This document shows, piece by piece, positions 17,095 through 26,566 of a stretch of DNA of 64,000 nucleotides. This DNA comes from DAHUYF01 sp035945115. GTDB lineage: Bacteria; Pseudomonadota; Alphaproteobacteria; ATCC43930; CGMCC-115725. A model generated the notes under the pieces. It was not told the origin of the DNA. It worked only from the letters and a program-made list of their open reading frames with translations, and searched no databases. The translations under genes and the position numbers were made by a program. How positions within the stretch are numbered: position 1 is the stretch's first letter; the number at the start of each line of letters is the position of its first letter. The stretch spans positions 30,524 through 94,523 of the forward strand of contig DASZAN010000061.1 in NCBI GenBank assembly GCA_035945115.1. Direction: 5' to 3'.

Positions 17095-18984
17095 ATGTGT
17101 GGGATCGCCGGCATCTTCGAATTCGACCTGGCCGCGCGTCCGGACGGGCGCGTGCTCGACCGCATGGCGGGGCTCGTTGCCCATCGCGGGCCGGACGACA
17201 GCGGCGCGATGATGCTGAGAAACGTGGGGCTGGCGCACCGCCGGCTGTCGATCATCGATTTGAGCGATGCCGGCCGGCAACCCATGCCGAATGACGACGG
17301 CTCGGTTTGGATCACCTACAACGGCGAATGCTACAACTATGCGGCACTTGCCGCGAAGCTTCGCGCCCAGGGCGTGCGGTTCCGTTCGCATTCCGATACG
17401 GAGGTGATCCTCCGCCTCTACGAGGCGCGCGGCGCGGCGTTCCTGCGGGAAATCGACGGCATGTTCGCCCTCGCCATCTGGGACAGCCGGCGGAACCTGC
17501 TGCTGCTCGCGCGCGATCGCCTCGGGATAAAGCCGCTCTTCTATTTTGCCGACGAGCGCCACCTCGCCTTTGCCTCGGAGATGAAGGCCTTGCTGGGCAA
17601 TCCGGCGGCGCCCAACACGATCGATCTGGCGGCACTCGGCGACTTTCTCCACCTCCTCAGCATCCCCGACCCGCTCTGCATCTTCGCCGGCATCAAGAAG
17701 CTGCTGCCGGGGCACTATCTCGAGGTGACGCCCGCGGGCGTCGTCGACCGCTCCTATTGGGAGATCGCGATCGCGCCCGATGCGGCGATGACCTTCGATG
17801 CCGCCTCCCACGAGTTCGAGCGCCGGTTCGAGCGGGCGGTGGCCTCGCACCTGGTCGCCGATGTGCCCGTCGGCGCCTTCTTGAGCGGCGGCGTCGATTC
17901 GAGCTCGATCGTCGCGGTTGCCGCGCCGCTCGTCCGCGATCCCGTCGAGACGTTCTCGATCACCTTTCCCGGGCTCGAGGAGTTCGACGAGAGCCGCTAC
18001 GCCGCCATGGTCGCGACGCATTGCGGCGCGCGTCATCATGAATTCAACTTGGCGCCCGCGCTTGTCGAAGCGCTCCCAAAAATCGCCTGGCACGCGGACG
18101 AGCCGTTTGCGGTCTCGTCATCCTTCGCGCTTTATTTCATCGCCGGCCTCGCGCGGCGGCATGTGAAGGTGGTGCTGAGCGGCGACGGCGGCGACGAGGT
18201 TTTCGCCGGCTATGTCTGGCGTCATGTCGATTTTGCTGAGCCGCCGCCGCTGCTTCAGAGCATCTGCGGCCGCGTAGCACGGCTCGTTCGCTCGCAGCCG
18301 CTGCAGCGGCTCATTCCATCCGCCTGGCGCCGTCACTTCGAGACGATGGGCAGCGAGAGCCGGCGGTATATCAACACCTTCTGCAACTTCTCCGGCGGCG
18401 AGCTCGACGATCTGCTCGATGGCTCGGTTGCGAACGACGTCGCGCGGGCATGGGACGGCAATATCGTCGAACGCTGCTTCAACGGCGCTCGGTCGCCGGA
18501 GCAGCTGGCGCGCAAGCTCTACACCGACGTCAAGACGACGCTGGTCAGCGAGATGCTCACCAAGGTCGACCGCATGACGATGGCGCATGGGCTCGAGGCG
18601 CGGGTCCCGTTTCTCGACCACCAGCTTGTCGAGTGGGCCTTCACCGTTCCCGGCCGGCATAAGCTCGAGGGCAGCGAGGGCAAGCGCCTCGTCAAGAAAG
18701 CGATGGAACCGCATCTTCCCCGCGAGATTCTTTACCGGCGAAAACAGGGCTTCAATGTGCCCTTGAAGCTGTGGATGCGGGGCGAGCTTAGGGAATTCGT
18801 GCGCGACTCGCTGAGTGAAGGCGCGATCGCGCGCCGCGGCATCTTCCGGCCGAGAGAGGTCACCGCGCTGTTCGACAGCCATTTCAGCGGCAAGGTCGAC
18901 GCGTCGAACAAGATCTTCTCCCTCCTGATGCTCGAGCTCTGGCATCAAGCGTTCGTCGATGGACGCCGGCAATACGCCGCGTGA
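17095..18984 (+). CDS. asnB: AsnB-type glutamine-dependent amidotransferase (copy 2)
   Basis: A 629-residue class II amidotransferase with start MCGIAGIF (nucleophile Cys2), HRGPDDSG, YNGECYNY, SDTEVILRLYEARG, then SGGVDSSS near residue 264 and SGDGGDEVFAGY. This copy is closest to the exosortase-type/housekeeping AsnB consensus. All catalytic elements are intact, so it should hydrolyse glutamine and amidate a carboxylate via an acyl-adenylate. It overlaps the next glycosyltransferase gene by 26 bases. Confidence 0.93.
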   Translation: MCGIAGIFEFDLAARPDGRVLDRMAGLVAHRGPDDSGAMMLRNVGLAHRRLSIIDLSDAGRQPMPNDDGSVWITYNGECYNYAALAAKLRAQGVRFRSHSDTEVILRLYEARGAAFLREIDGMFALAIWDSRRNLLLLARDRLGIKPLFYFADERHLAFASEMKALLGNPAAPNTIDLAALGDFLHLLSIPDPLCIFAGIKKLLPGHYLEVTPAGVVDRSYWEIAIAPDAAMTFDAASHEFERRFERAVASHLVADVPVGAFLSGGVDSSSIVAVAAPLVRDPVETFSITFPGLEEFDESRYAAMVATHCGARHHEFNLAPALVEALPKIAWHADEPFAVSSSFALYFIAGLARRHVKVVLSGDGGDEVFAGYVWRHVDFAEPPPLLQSICGRVARLVRSQPLQRLIPSAWRRHFETMGSESRRYINTFCNFSGGELDDLLDGSVANDVARAWDGNIVERCFNGARSPEQLARKLYTDVKTTLVSEMLTKVDRMTMAHGLEARVPFLDHQLVEWAFTVPGRHKLEGSEGKRLVKKAMEPHLPREILYRRKQGFNVPLKLWMRGELREFVRDSLSEGAIARRGIFRPREVTALFDSHFSGKVDASNKIFSLLMLELWHQAFVDGRRQYAA

Positions 18985-20227
18985 GCGACCCGCGCGGCCG
19001 CTCACGATCTGTGCGGTGGGCGCGGCGGCCAGCACGCATGTCGCGACGCGCGTGCGATGGTTTGCGGCACGCGGCCACCGCGTCTTCCTCATCACGGAGG
19101 CAAAAAGCACACAACCCATCGATGGCGTCACGCAGTTGGTGCCGGGAGCGGATCATCCGCGCGCGATCGTGCTCTTGCTGCATGGCTTCGCATGGTGCTT
19201 CCGCTGGATTGGCGGCGATTATCTCAGTCGCGCGGCCGCTTTTCTTCTCCTCCTCCGTCGCTGCCGTCCGGACATCGTCCATGTCCACTATGCCTATAGC
19301 TTCTATGGCTGGATCGCCGGTTTGGCCGGTTGCCGTCCGCTCGTCGTCACCGTGATGGGCGGCGACGTGCTCTTCGACGAGCAGGGCAGCCCCACGCGGA
19401 TGGGGAAGTGGCTCACGCTTCATCTCCTGCGCACCGCCGATTACATCACGTCGAAATCCCACCACTTGACCGCGGTCCTCGATCGGCTCGGCGGCTTTGC
19501 CGCGAAGACGGAGCGGATCGTCTGGGGTGTCTCGCTTGCCCAGTTCCGTCGCGTCGATCCCGGCGATCTTCGCTCCCGTCTTGCTCTCGCACTCGACGAC
19601 AGAGTCGTTCTAAGCCCCAAGATCCTGCAGCCCCTCTACCGCGTACATCTCATCGTCGAGGCAATGCCGCTCGTGCTGGCGGCGTGTCCAAAGGCGCTTC
19701 TTCTTGTGACGGAATATGCCGCCGATGCCGAATACAAGGCGACCATCGCCGCGCGCATTGCCTCGCTCGGGCTCGGCGATCGCGTGCGCTTTTGCGGCAA
19801 TGTGCTCCACGCCGACATGCCGCAATACTACAGCCTTGCCGAGCTCGCGGTCGCCGTTCCTTTCTCCGACGGGTTGCCGCAGACCCTGCTCGAAGCGATG
19901 GCATGCGAAACGCCGAACGTGCTGAGCCGGCTCGAGCGCTATCAGGAAGTGGTCGGGCACGAGACGAGCGCCTATTTCGTCGAAGCGACGCCCAGCGATA
20001 TCGCTGCCGGCATCCTTCGTCTGCTGCGGGACGACGCGCTCTGCGCGAGGATCGCCGGAAGCGCGCGCAGTGTCGTGAAAGAGATCGGCAACCTCGACGA
20101 GGAGGGGGCACGCGTCGAGGCGCGATACCGGGCGCTGGCGTCGTCGACGCGGCCGCGTGTCTTCGATCCGGCAAGCCTCGCCGCGGCATGGCGATCCTTC
20201 GCCGCCTTTCGTGCCGCCCAAACGTGA
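18959..20227 (+). CDS. GT4-family glycosyltransferase
   Basis: A 422-residue GT-B protein with DIVHVHYAYSFYGW near residue 105, VMGGDVLFDE, and a C-terminal donor domain containing LSPKILQPLYR, FCGNVLHADMPQYYSLAELA and the EALAM-like DGLPQTLLEAMACETPNV. The DGLPQTLLEAMA segment holds the donor-binding Glu pair of family 4. It probably transfers a nucleotide-activated hexose or amino sugar to the growing glycan on the inner face of the membrane. The start overlaps the AsnB gene and the stop overlaps the next GTG. Confidence 0.88.
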   Translation: MDAGNTPRERPARPLTICAVGAAASTHVATRVRWFAARGHRVFLITEAKSTQPIDGVTQLVPGADHPRAIVLLLHGFAWCFRWIGGDYLSRAAAFLLLLRRCRPDIVHVHYAYSFYGWIAGLAGCRPLVVTVMGGDVLFDEQGSPTRMGKWLTLHLLRTADYITSKSHHLTAVLDRLGGFAAKTERIVWGVSLAQFRRVDPGDLRSRLALALDDRVVLSPKILQPLYRVHLIVEAMPLVLAACPKALLLVTEYAADAEYKATIAARIASLGLGDRVRFCGNVLHADMPQYYSLAELAVAVPFSDGLPQTLLEAMACETPNVLSRLERYQEVVGHETSAYFVEATPSDIAAGILRLLRDDALCARIAGSARSVVKEIGNLDEEGARVEARYRALASSTRPRVFDPASLAAAWRSFAAFRAAQT

Positions 20228-21648
20228 GCGCTCCACGCCCGCGCGTGCTGATGATCTGCGCCCATCCGCCGAGCGTCGATCCGCGCATCGCCTGGGAGGC
20301 CGGCTCGGCCTCCCGCGAGTTCGACGTCACCGTCCTCGGATTTGCATCGAGCGACGGCACCATGCCGCCACCAACGGAGCCTTCACCGTATCGCATCGTT
20401 CGATTGCCATATGCCCCGCGATCGCCGATTTCCTATTTCCGCTGGTTCGCCTCGGTTGTCTCTCCGATCGAGAAGGCGGCGCTGGTCGTTGCCGGCGCAG
20501 TTGTGCTGCCGATTTTCGCCCTGGCGAAAGCGATTCTCTTGTTCCTGCGGCTCCTGCTCGGCGACGGCCGCGCCACCCGGCTCATCCCGGAAAACCTGCG
20601 GCGCATTTTCTATATTGTCGGCAATCTCCGCTTCCAGTTCGCGCCCGCGACGGTGTCATTCTGGTCCTATATTCGCTCGATGCCCGAGAAACCCGACGTC
20701 GTCCACTGCAACGATCTCGACACGCTGCTGGTTGGTGTTCTCGCCAGGCGGCATTATGGAACCCGCGTCGTCTTCGACGCTCATGAATTCTTTCCGGTGA
20801 GCGACTCGCTCTGCCGGCCGCTCGACATCGCCTTCTTCACCGCGATCGAAAAGCGGCTCATCGTACAGGCCGACGCGGTGGTGACCGTGAACCCGCTGCT
20901 CGCGGAAGCGATGCGGAAAGTGTACGCCTTGCCGTGCGTCCATTCGGTGCCCAATGCCGAACCGTGGGTCGAGCGCGAGGTGGGCACGACCACCGTTTCC
21001 CCGCTCGACGCCCTTGCGCCGGGGCGAGTCAAGTTTCTCTTCCAAGGCCGGTTCGCCGCGGAGCGCGGCATCCGCGAGATGATCGAGGGCTTTGCCCACG
21101 TCGATCATCGCAAGGCCGCGTTGTTCTTGCGGGGACCCGACAACGCCTGGCGGCAGGAGGCGGAAGCGCTCACGACAAAGCTGGGTCTCCTCGGTCACAG
21201 CGTTTATTTTCTCGAGCCGGTCGGCGAGGATGAGCTCGTCGGTGCCGCCGCCCAGGCGGATGTCGGCATCATTCCCTACAAGCCCGCCGCGCTCAACGAG
21301 CGGCTCGCTTGCCCCAACAAGCTCTCGCAGTATCTTCATGCCGGGCTCCTCGTGATGACCAATGACTTACCTTACGTGAGATCAGTGTTGAACGAAGCGG
21401 AGGCCGGCTTGTGGTACAGGTCGGAGGACCTCACGACCTTCGCCGCGGCGGTCCAGCGGATCGTGGATGATCCCGAATTCCTTCGCCGCGGCAAAGAAAA
21501 TGCACGCCGCTTCGCGCAGAAGCAGTTCAACTGGCAGCGCTTCGCACCGACGCTGCACCGGCTCTACCGCGGCGCGGAGCCGCGGGCGCAGGAGCCGTCG
21601 GACGAACTCGTTCTGTCGTCAGCGCCGGGGAGCTTGCGGGAACACTGA
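20224..21648 (+). CDS. GT4-family glycosyltransferase with membrane segment
   Basis: A 474-residue protein. MICAHPPSVDPRIAWEAGS opens the N-terminal domain. A long hydrophobic stretch near residues 80-120 (VVAGAVVLPIFALAKAILLF) suggests membrane association. PDVVHCNDLDTLLVG and VVFDAHEFFP follow, and the donor domain has FQGRFAAERGIREMIEGF and CPNKLSQYLHAGL. This layout resembles WbnK/ExpE7-like GT4 enzymes that recognise lipid-linked acceptors. The GTG start at 20224 overlaps the preceding stop by GTGA. Confidence 0.85.
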   Translation: MSAPRPRVLMICAHPPSVDPRIAWEAGSASREFDVTVLGFASSDGTMPPPTEPSPYRIVRLPYAPRSPISYFRWFASVVSPIEKAALVVAGAVVLPIFALAKAILLFLRLLLGDGRATRLIPENLRRIFYIVGNLRFQFAPATVSFWSYIRSMPEKPDVVHCNDLDTLLVGVLARRHYGTRVVFDAHEFFPVSDSLCRPLDIAFFTAIEKRLIVQADAVVTVNPLLAEAMRKVYALPCVHSVPNAEPWVEREVGTTTVSPLDALAPGRVKFLFQGRFAAERGIREMIEGFAHVDHRKAALFLRGPDNAWRQEAEALTTKLGLLGHSVYFLEPVGEDELVGAAAQADVGIIPYKPAALNERLACPNKLSQYLHAGLLVMTNDLPYVRSVLNEAEAGLWYRSEDLTTFAAAVQRIVDDPEFLRRGKENARRFAQKQFNWQRFAPTLHRLYRGAEPRAQEPSDELVLSSAPGSLREH

Positions 21649-21649
21649 C

Positions 21650-23572
21650 ATGTGCGGAATCGCCGGTTACCTTGCGCCCTCGGGACGCGCCACCGCTGAA
21701 GCGGAGCGGGCCCTCCGCTTCATGAATGAGGTGCAGCGCCATCGCGGACCCGATGGCGAGGGCGTGTGGTTGAGCCCCGATGGCCGCGTCGGCTTTGCCC
21801 ATCGCCGCCTCGCCATCATCGATCTCTCGACCGGCGATCAGCCGATGACGTCCGAGAGCGGCAATGTCATCGTCTACAATGGCGAGATCTATAATTATCT
21901 CGAGCTGCGCGAGGAGCTCGGTCCGGCGCAGTTCAAGACGGCCTCGGACACAGAGGTGATCTTGCGCGCTTACGAGCGCTGGGGCGCCGATTGCGTCCGA
22001 CGGCTGCGCGGCATGTTCGCCTTCGTGCTGTGGGACGCGGCGCGCGGCGAGTTCTTTGTCGCGCGCGACCGCTTCGGCATCAAGCCGCTCCACTACATCG
22101 TGTCGCACGGCCGCTTCATCTTTGCTTCGGAGATGAAGACCCTGGTGCCGTTTCTTCCCGAGATCGCCATCGATCCGGCCGGGCTGCACGATTACTTCAG
22201 CTTCCAGTTCTGCCTCGACGGCCGCACCCTCTTCAGCGGCGTGCGGCAATTTCCACCGGCGCATTGGGCCTATGTCGGCGACGCTCTCGAGGTCGCGCCC
22301 AAGCGTTATTGGGAGGTGCAGTACCGGCTCGACTGGGAACACACGGAAAAATACTTCATCGATCGCCTTGATACCGTGTTGCGCCAATCCGTGGACATGC
22401 ATTTGCGCAGCGACGTCGAAGTCGCGAGCTATGCGAGTGGCGGCCTCGATTCATCGTTGATCGCCGTCTTGGCGCGCGCGGAGCGCCGGAACGGGAGGTT
22501 CCAACTCTTCCACGGCCGGTTCGGTGCCGATCCGGGGTTCGACGAGTCGCCATACGCGCAAGCGCTCGCCGCCGAGCAGCAGATGGATCTCCATATCGCC
22601 GACATCGTCGAGCGGGACTTCGTCGATCACATCGGGCAGGTGATCTACCATCTCGACGAGCCCGTGGCCGGGCCCGGATCCTTTCCGCAATACCTCGTGT
22701 CGCGTCTCGTGCGCGAGAACGGCGTCAAGGTGGTGCTCGGCGGCCAGGGCGGCGACGAAGTCTTCGGCGGCTATGCGCGCTACCTCATCGCCTACTGGGA
22801 GCAATGCATCAAAGGCGCGCTCGAAGGCACGATCCACAGCGGCAACTTCGTCGTCACCTACGAATCGATCATCCCCAACCTGCAAACCTTGCGCGACTAC
22901 AAGCCGCTCATCCAGGAATTCTGGTCGGAAGGCTTGTTCGGTCCGCCGGACGAGCGCTATTTCCGCCTCATCAACCGCTCCAATACGTTCCGCGAGGCGG
23001 TCGACTGGGGCATGTTCGACCGCGACACGACCATGCAGTCGTTCAAAGCGGTCTTCTGGGGTCAGAACGTCGGCAAGGAATCCTATTTCGACAGCATGAC
23101 GCATTTCGACTTCAAGACGCTGTTGCCGGCGCTGCTCCAGGTCGAAGATCGCATGAGCATGGCGCATGGCATCGAGTCGCGAGTCCCGTTCTTGGACGAC
23201 GCCGTCGTCGAGTTCGCGGCGACAGTGCCGGCCAACGTGAAATTCGCTGGCGGCGAGCTCAAGCGCTTGCTCCGGCGGACCTTCGCCGATCGTCTGCCGC
23301 GTGCAATCCGCGAGCGCAAGGACAAGATGGGATTCCCGGTCCCGCTCGCCTTGTGGCTCAGGCAAAAGGGGCCCGCGCGCGAATTCGTCATGGATCTGCT
23401 GTCCTCGGGACGCGCCCGGCAGCGGCCTTATCTCGCCAAAGGCTTCGATCTCACGCCGCTCGTCAACACGGGCAGCGTCTTCAGCCGAAATCTCTGGGCG
23501 TTCTTGAGCCTTGAGCTCTGGCAGCGGCAATTCCACGACCGCGCGGCGGAGCTTCACTACCGGCCCAGCTGA
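21650..23572 (+). CDS. asnB: AsnB-type glutamine-dependent amidotransferase (copy 3)
   Basis: A 640-residue protein with start MCGIAGYL, HRGPDGEG, YNGEIYNY and SDTEVILRAYERWG, then the P-loop as ASGGLDSSL near residue 263 and GGQGGDEVFGGY. The synthase half differs clearly from the other copies (SGGLDSSL instead of SGGVDSSS; GQGGDE instead of G-A/D-GGDE), suggesting a distinct acceptor. ATG 21650 is fixed by the need for Cys2; the frame continues upstream inside the glycosyltransferase gene but is not coding there. It starts 1 base after the previous stop. Confidence 0.93.
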   Translation: MCGIAGYLAPSGRATAEAERALRFMNEVQRHRGPDGEGVWLSPDGRVGFAHRRLAIIDLSTGDQPMTSESGNVIVYNGEIYNYLELREELGPAQFKTASDTEVILRAYERWGADCVRRLRGMFAFVLWDAARGEFFVARDRFGIKPLHYIVSHGRFIFASEMKTLVPFLPEIAIDPAGLHDYFSFQFCLDGRTLFSGVRQFPPAHWAYVGDALEVAPKRYWEVQYRLDWEHTEKYFIDRLDTVLRQSVDMHLRSDVEVASYASGGLDSSLIAVLARAERRNGRFQLFHGRFGADPGFDESPYAQALAAEQQMDLHIADIVERDFVDHIGQVIYHLDEPVAGPGSFPQYLVSRLVRENGVKVVLGGQGGDEVFGGYARYLIAYWEQCIKGALEGTIHSGNFVVTYESIIPNLQTLRDYKPLIQEFWSEGLFGPPDERYFRLINRSNTFREAVDWGMFDRDTTMQSFKAVFWGQNVGKESYFDSMTHFDFKTLLPALLQVEDRMSMAHGIESRVPFLDDAVVEFAATVPANVKFAGGELKRLLRRTFADRLPRAIRERKDKMGFPVPLALWLRQKGPAREFVMDLLSSGRARQRPYLAKGFDLTPLVNTGSVFSRNLWAFLSLELWQRQFHDRAAELHYRPS

Positions 23573-23589
23573 GGAAAGGGAGAGAACCC

Positions 23590-24528
23590 GTGAAGATTTT
23601 GGTTACCGGCGGGTTGGGGCAGGTCGGCTCGCATGTCGCGGAGCTGCTGCTGGCGCGCGGCGACGAGGTTCTCGTTATCGACAATCTTGCCACCGGCCGG
23701 CGGGAGCATTTGGGCGAGCATCCGAAGCTCCGCGTGGTCATCGATACCATCGCCGACAAGGCGCGGGTCGATACGCTCGTCGCCGGTTTCCGTCCGGAAG
23801 CGATCGTCCATGCCGCCGCCTCCTACAAGGATCCCGCGGACTGGTACAACGACGCGCTGACGAACGTGGTGGGTGGCGCCAATATCGTGCGCGCCGCGCT
23901 CGCCCAGAAGGTCTCCCGCTTCATCTACTTCCAGACGGCGTTGTGCTACGGCGTGAAGCCGCGGCAGAACCCGGTTCGCCTCGATCATCCGAAGCTGCCG
24001 GCCAATTCGAGTTACGCCATCTCCAAGACCGCTGCCGAGGATTACATCGAGATCTCCGGCCTCGACTACGTCTCCTTTCGCCTCGCCAATGTGATCGGGC
24101 CGCGGAATGTCAGCGGCCCGCTGCCGATCTTCTATGAGCGATTGACCCAGGGGAAACGCTGCTTCGTCACGCGCTCGCGCCGCGACTTCGTCTTCGTGAA
24201 GGACCTGGCGCGAACCGTGCTGCGCGCGATCGACGGCACCGGGAAGGGCGCTTATCACTTCTCGTCGGGGGGCGACGTCGCCATCATCGAGCTCTACGAC
24301 GCGGTGGTGCGGGCCTTGGGTTTGCAGCGATATCCCGAGCCTGAGATGCGCGATCTTGGCCCCGATGATGCGGCATCGATCCTACTCGACCCCTCCCGCA
24401 CGGTGGCGGATTTCGGTGCGATCGACTTCACGCCGCTTCCGGCCATCGTCGATGCCGCCGTCCAATACTATCGCGCCTTCGGTGTCGCCGGCGGCTATAC
24501 GCATCTGAAACACGCCGAGCGGACATAG
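23590..24528 (+). CDS. NAD-dependent sugar epimerase/dehydratase (SDR), tandem copy 1
   Basis: A 312-residue extended SDR with the NAD-binding motif TGGLGQVGSH at residues 6-15, VIDNLATG, HAAASYKDPADW, FQTALCYG and the catalytic SYAISK (Tyr142, Lys146). These proteins act on nucleotide sugars as 4-epimerases, 4,6-dehydratases or uronate decarboxylases; the sequence alone does not decide which. The GTG start is preceded by a strong AAGGGAGAG. The downstream gene is a clear tandem duplicate (shared SYKDP, TNV, FQTALCYG). Confidence 0.85.
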   Translation: MKILVTGGLGQVGSHVAELLLARGDEVLVIDNLATGRREHLGEHPKLRVVIDTIADKARVDTLVAGFRPEAIVHAAASYKDPADWYNDALTNVVGGANIVRAALAQKVSRFIYFQTALCYGVKPRQNPVRLDHPKLPANSSYAISKTAAEDYIEISGLDYVSFRLANVIGPRNVSGPLPIFYERLTQGKRCFVTRSRRDFVFVKDLARTVLRAIDGTGKGAYHFSSGGDVAIIELYDAVVRALGLQRYPEPEMRDLGPDDAASILLDPSRTVADFGAIDFTPLPAIVDAAVQYYRAFGVAGGYTHLKHAERT

Positions 24529-24531
24529 CGC

Positions 24532-25479
24532 GTGCGCATTCTCATCACCGGCGGTGCCGGCTGCCTCGGCTCGAATCTGATCGAGCACTGGCAGGGGGCC
24601 GAGCACGATCTCCTCGTCCTCGACAATTTCGCCACCGGCAAGCGCGCCGCGCTCCCGCCCGTTCCACGGTTGCGGGTCGTCGAAGGGTCCATCACCAACG
24701 CGGCCCTCGTCGACCGCTGCTTCGATGAGTTCCGTCCCACGCACGTGGTGCATAGTGCCGCTTCCTATAAGGATCCCTCGAACTGGGCTGAGGATTGCGC
24801 CACGAACGTCGCGGGCGCGATCCATGTTGCCCGCGCCGCGGCGCGATGCCGGGTGCGCCGCCTCATCAATTTCCAGACTGCGCTCTGCTATGGCCGGCCG
24901 CGGCAAGTACCGATTCCCGTCGACCATCCGCTCGCACCCTTCACCAGCTATGGCATCTCGAAAGCCGCGGGCGAACAGTATCTCTTGCTTTCCGGCGTGC
25001 CCGTCACATCGCTGCGCATCGCCAACGTCACCGGACCTCGTCTTGCGATCGGCCCCGTTCCCACCTTCTACAAGCGCCTCAAGGCGAGACAGAAATGCTT
25101 CGCCAGCGACACCGTCCGCGATTTCCTCGACATGGCGGACTTCCTCGCGCTGGTCGACCGTGCGCTCGCCGAGGAGGCGCCCACCGGTGTCTTCAACGTA
25201 TCGACCGGCGAGGGCCATGCCATGAAAGAGGTATTCGAGGCGGTGCGGCGTTTCCTCGACATAAAACTCGCCGACGACGTGCCAGTGGTGCCGCCGGGCG
25301 GCGACGATGTGCCGGCGGTGGTGCTCGATCCGAGCGCGACCGAGCGCGCCTTCGGGTGGCGGGCACAGTACGGATTCGAAGAAACCATGCGCCGGCAGCT
25401 CGAATGGTACGAGCGCCATGGCGTGAGCGACATCTATAGTCATCTTGCCGCATCCGCGATTGAGGAAGGGCGGCGATGA
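24532..25479 (+). CDS. NAD-dependent sugar epimerase/dehydratase (SDR), tandem copy 2
   Basis: A 315-residue paralogue of the preceding gene with TGGAGCLGSN, VLDNFATGKRA, HSAASYKDPSNW, FQTALCYG and SYGISK (Tyr140, Lys144). Later FNVSTGEGHAMKEVFEAV is the usual substrate/NAD-domain tail of this family. Three bases separate it from copy 1 and an ATGA overlap couples it to the third SDR. It may form a heterodimer with copy 1 or act at the next step. Confidence 0.85.
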   Translation: MRILITGGAGCLGSNLIEHWQGAEHDLLVLDNFATGKRAALPPVPRLRVVEGSITNAALVDRCFDEFRPTHVVHSAASYKDPSNWAEDCATNVAGAIHVARAAARCRVRRLINFQTALCYGRPRQVPIPVDHPLAPFTSYGISKAAGEQYLLLSGVPVTSLRIANVTGPRLAIGPVPTFYKRLKARQKCFASDTVRDFLDMADFLALVDRALAEEAPTGVFNVSTGEGHAMKEVFEAVRRFLDIKLADDVPVVPPGGDDVPAVVLDPSATERAFGWRAQYGFEETMRRQLEWYERHGVSDIYSHLAASAIEEGRR

Positions 25480-26537
25480 GCGACGCCTTTACGCGGGAGA
25501 AGGTGCTGGTCGTCGGCGGTGCCGGATTCGTCGGCGGCAATCTCTGCCGGATGCTGCTGCGCGGCGATGTCGCCGAGCTCTGGATCGTCGACAATCTGCT
25601 CTCGGCCGACATCACCAACGTACCCGATGATGCGCGCGTGCGCTTCGTCCTCGGCTCGATCGCAGATGATGCGATCCTGCAGCGTCTGCCGCGCGATCTC
25701 GACCGCATCTGGCACCTCGCCTGCTATCACGGCAATCAGTCCTCGATCGCCAATCCCCTGGCGGATCACGCGAACAATACGCTCACCACGCTCAAGCTCT
25801 TCGATTGGACCAAGGATTCCGCGACGTTGAAGAAGGTGGTGTATGCCGGCGCCGGTTGCGCCGTCGCGGAGAAGACCTTCTCGAGCGCACAGGCAACCGC
25901 CGAAGATGCGCCGGTATCGCTCTTTCACGACAGCCCCTATTCCATCTCGAAGCTCGTGGGCGAGCTTTACGCCAATTTCTATTTCTCGCGCTATCGCTTT
26001 CCCGTCGTGAAAGCTCGCTTTCAGAACGTGTATGGTCCGGGCGAAATCCTCGGCGCCGGGCAATGGCGCGGCACGCCGGCGACCGTCTGGCGCAACGTCA
26101 CGCCCACCTTCATCTGGAAGGCGCTCAATCGCGAAGCGCTGCCGGTCGAGAACGGCGGCATCGCCAGCCGCGATTTCATCTATGTCGAGGACATCTGTCG
26201 CGGCCTCATCGCCTGCGCGGCGAACGGCGAGCCGGGCGAGGTCTATAATCTCGCCTCCGGACGCGAGACGACGATCCGCGAACTGGCGGAGCTGGTGAAC
26301 GAGCTTACCGGCAACCCCACGCCGATCGCCCTCACGCCCGCGCGGGATTGGGATCGCTCGGGCAAGCGCTTCGGCGATCCCACGAAATCGCGCGACAGTC
26401 TGGGCTTCGTCGCGGAGACACCGTTGCGCGATGGCTTGATGCGGGCCATCGATTGGATGAAGCGCGAGCGTGCGACCATCGAACGCTGCGTGGCGCAGCA
26501 CCGCTATTTCATGTGCGCCCTCGGCGCCGCCTCGTAG
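25476..26537 (+). CDS. NAD-dependent sugar epimerase (SDR), third and distinct
   Basis: A 353-residue extended SDR with VGGAGFVGGN at residues 13-22, IVDNLLSA, HLACYHGNQSS, SPYSISK (Tyr155, Lys159), FQNVYGPGE, RDFIYVEDICRG and YNLASGRETTIRELAELVN. The RDFIYVEDI and ETTIREL motifs are characteristic of UDP-hexose/uronate 4-epimerases and related enzymes. It is much less similar to the two preceding SDRs than they are to each other, so it likely catalyses a separate step. The start overlaps the previous stop (ATGA). Confidence 0.85.
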   Translation: MSDAFTREKVLVVGGAGFVGGNLCRMLLRGDVAELWIVDNLLSADITNVPDDARVRFVLGSIADDAILQRLPRDLDRIWHLACYHGNQSSIANPLADHANNTLTTLKLFDWTKDSATLKKVVYAGAGCAVAEKTFSSAQATAEDAPVSLFHDSPYSISKLVGELYANFYFSRYRFPVVKARFQNVYGPGEILGAGQWRGTPATVWRNVTPTFIWKALNREALPVENGGIASRDFIYVEDICRGLIACAANGEPGEVYNLASGRETTIRELAELVNELTGNPTPIALTPARDWDRSGKRFGDPTKSRDSLGFVAETPLRDGLMRAIDWMKRERATIERCVAQHRYFMCALGAAS

Positions 26538-26566
26538 GGCGGTGCTGCCGGTCACGCGCCGTTGAC

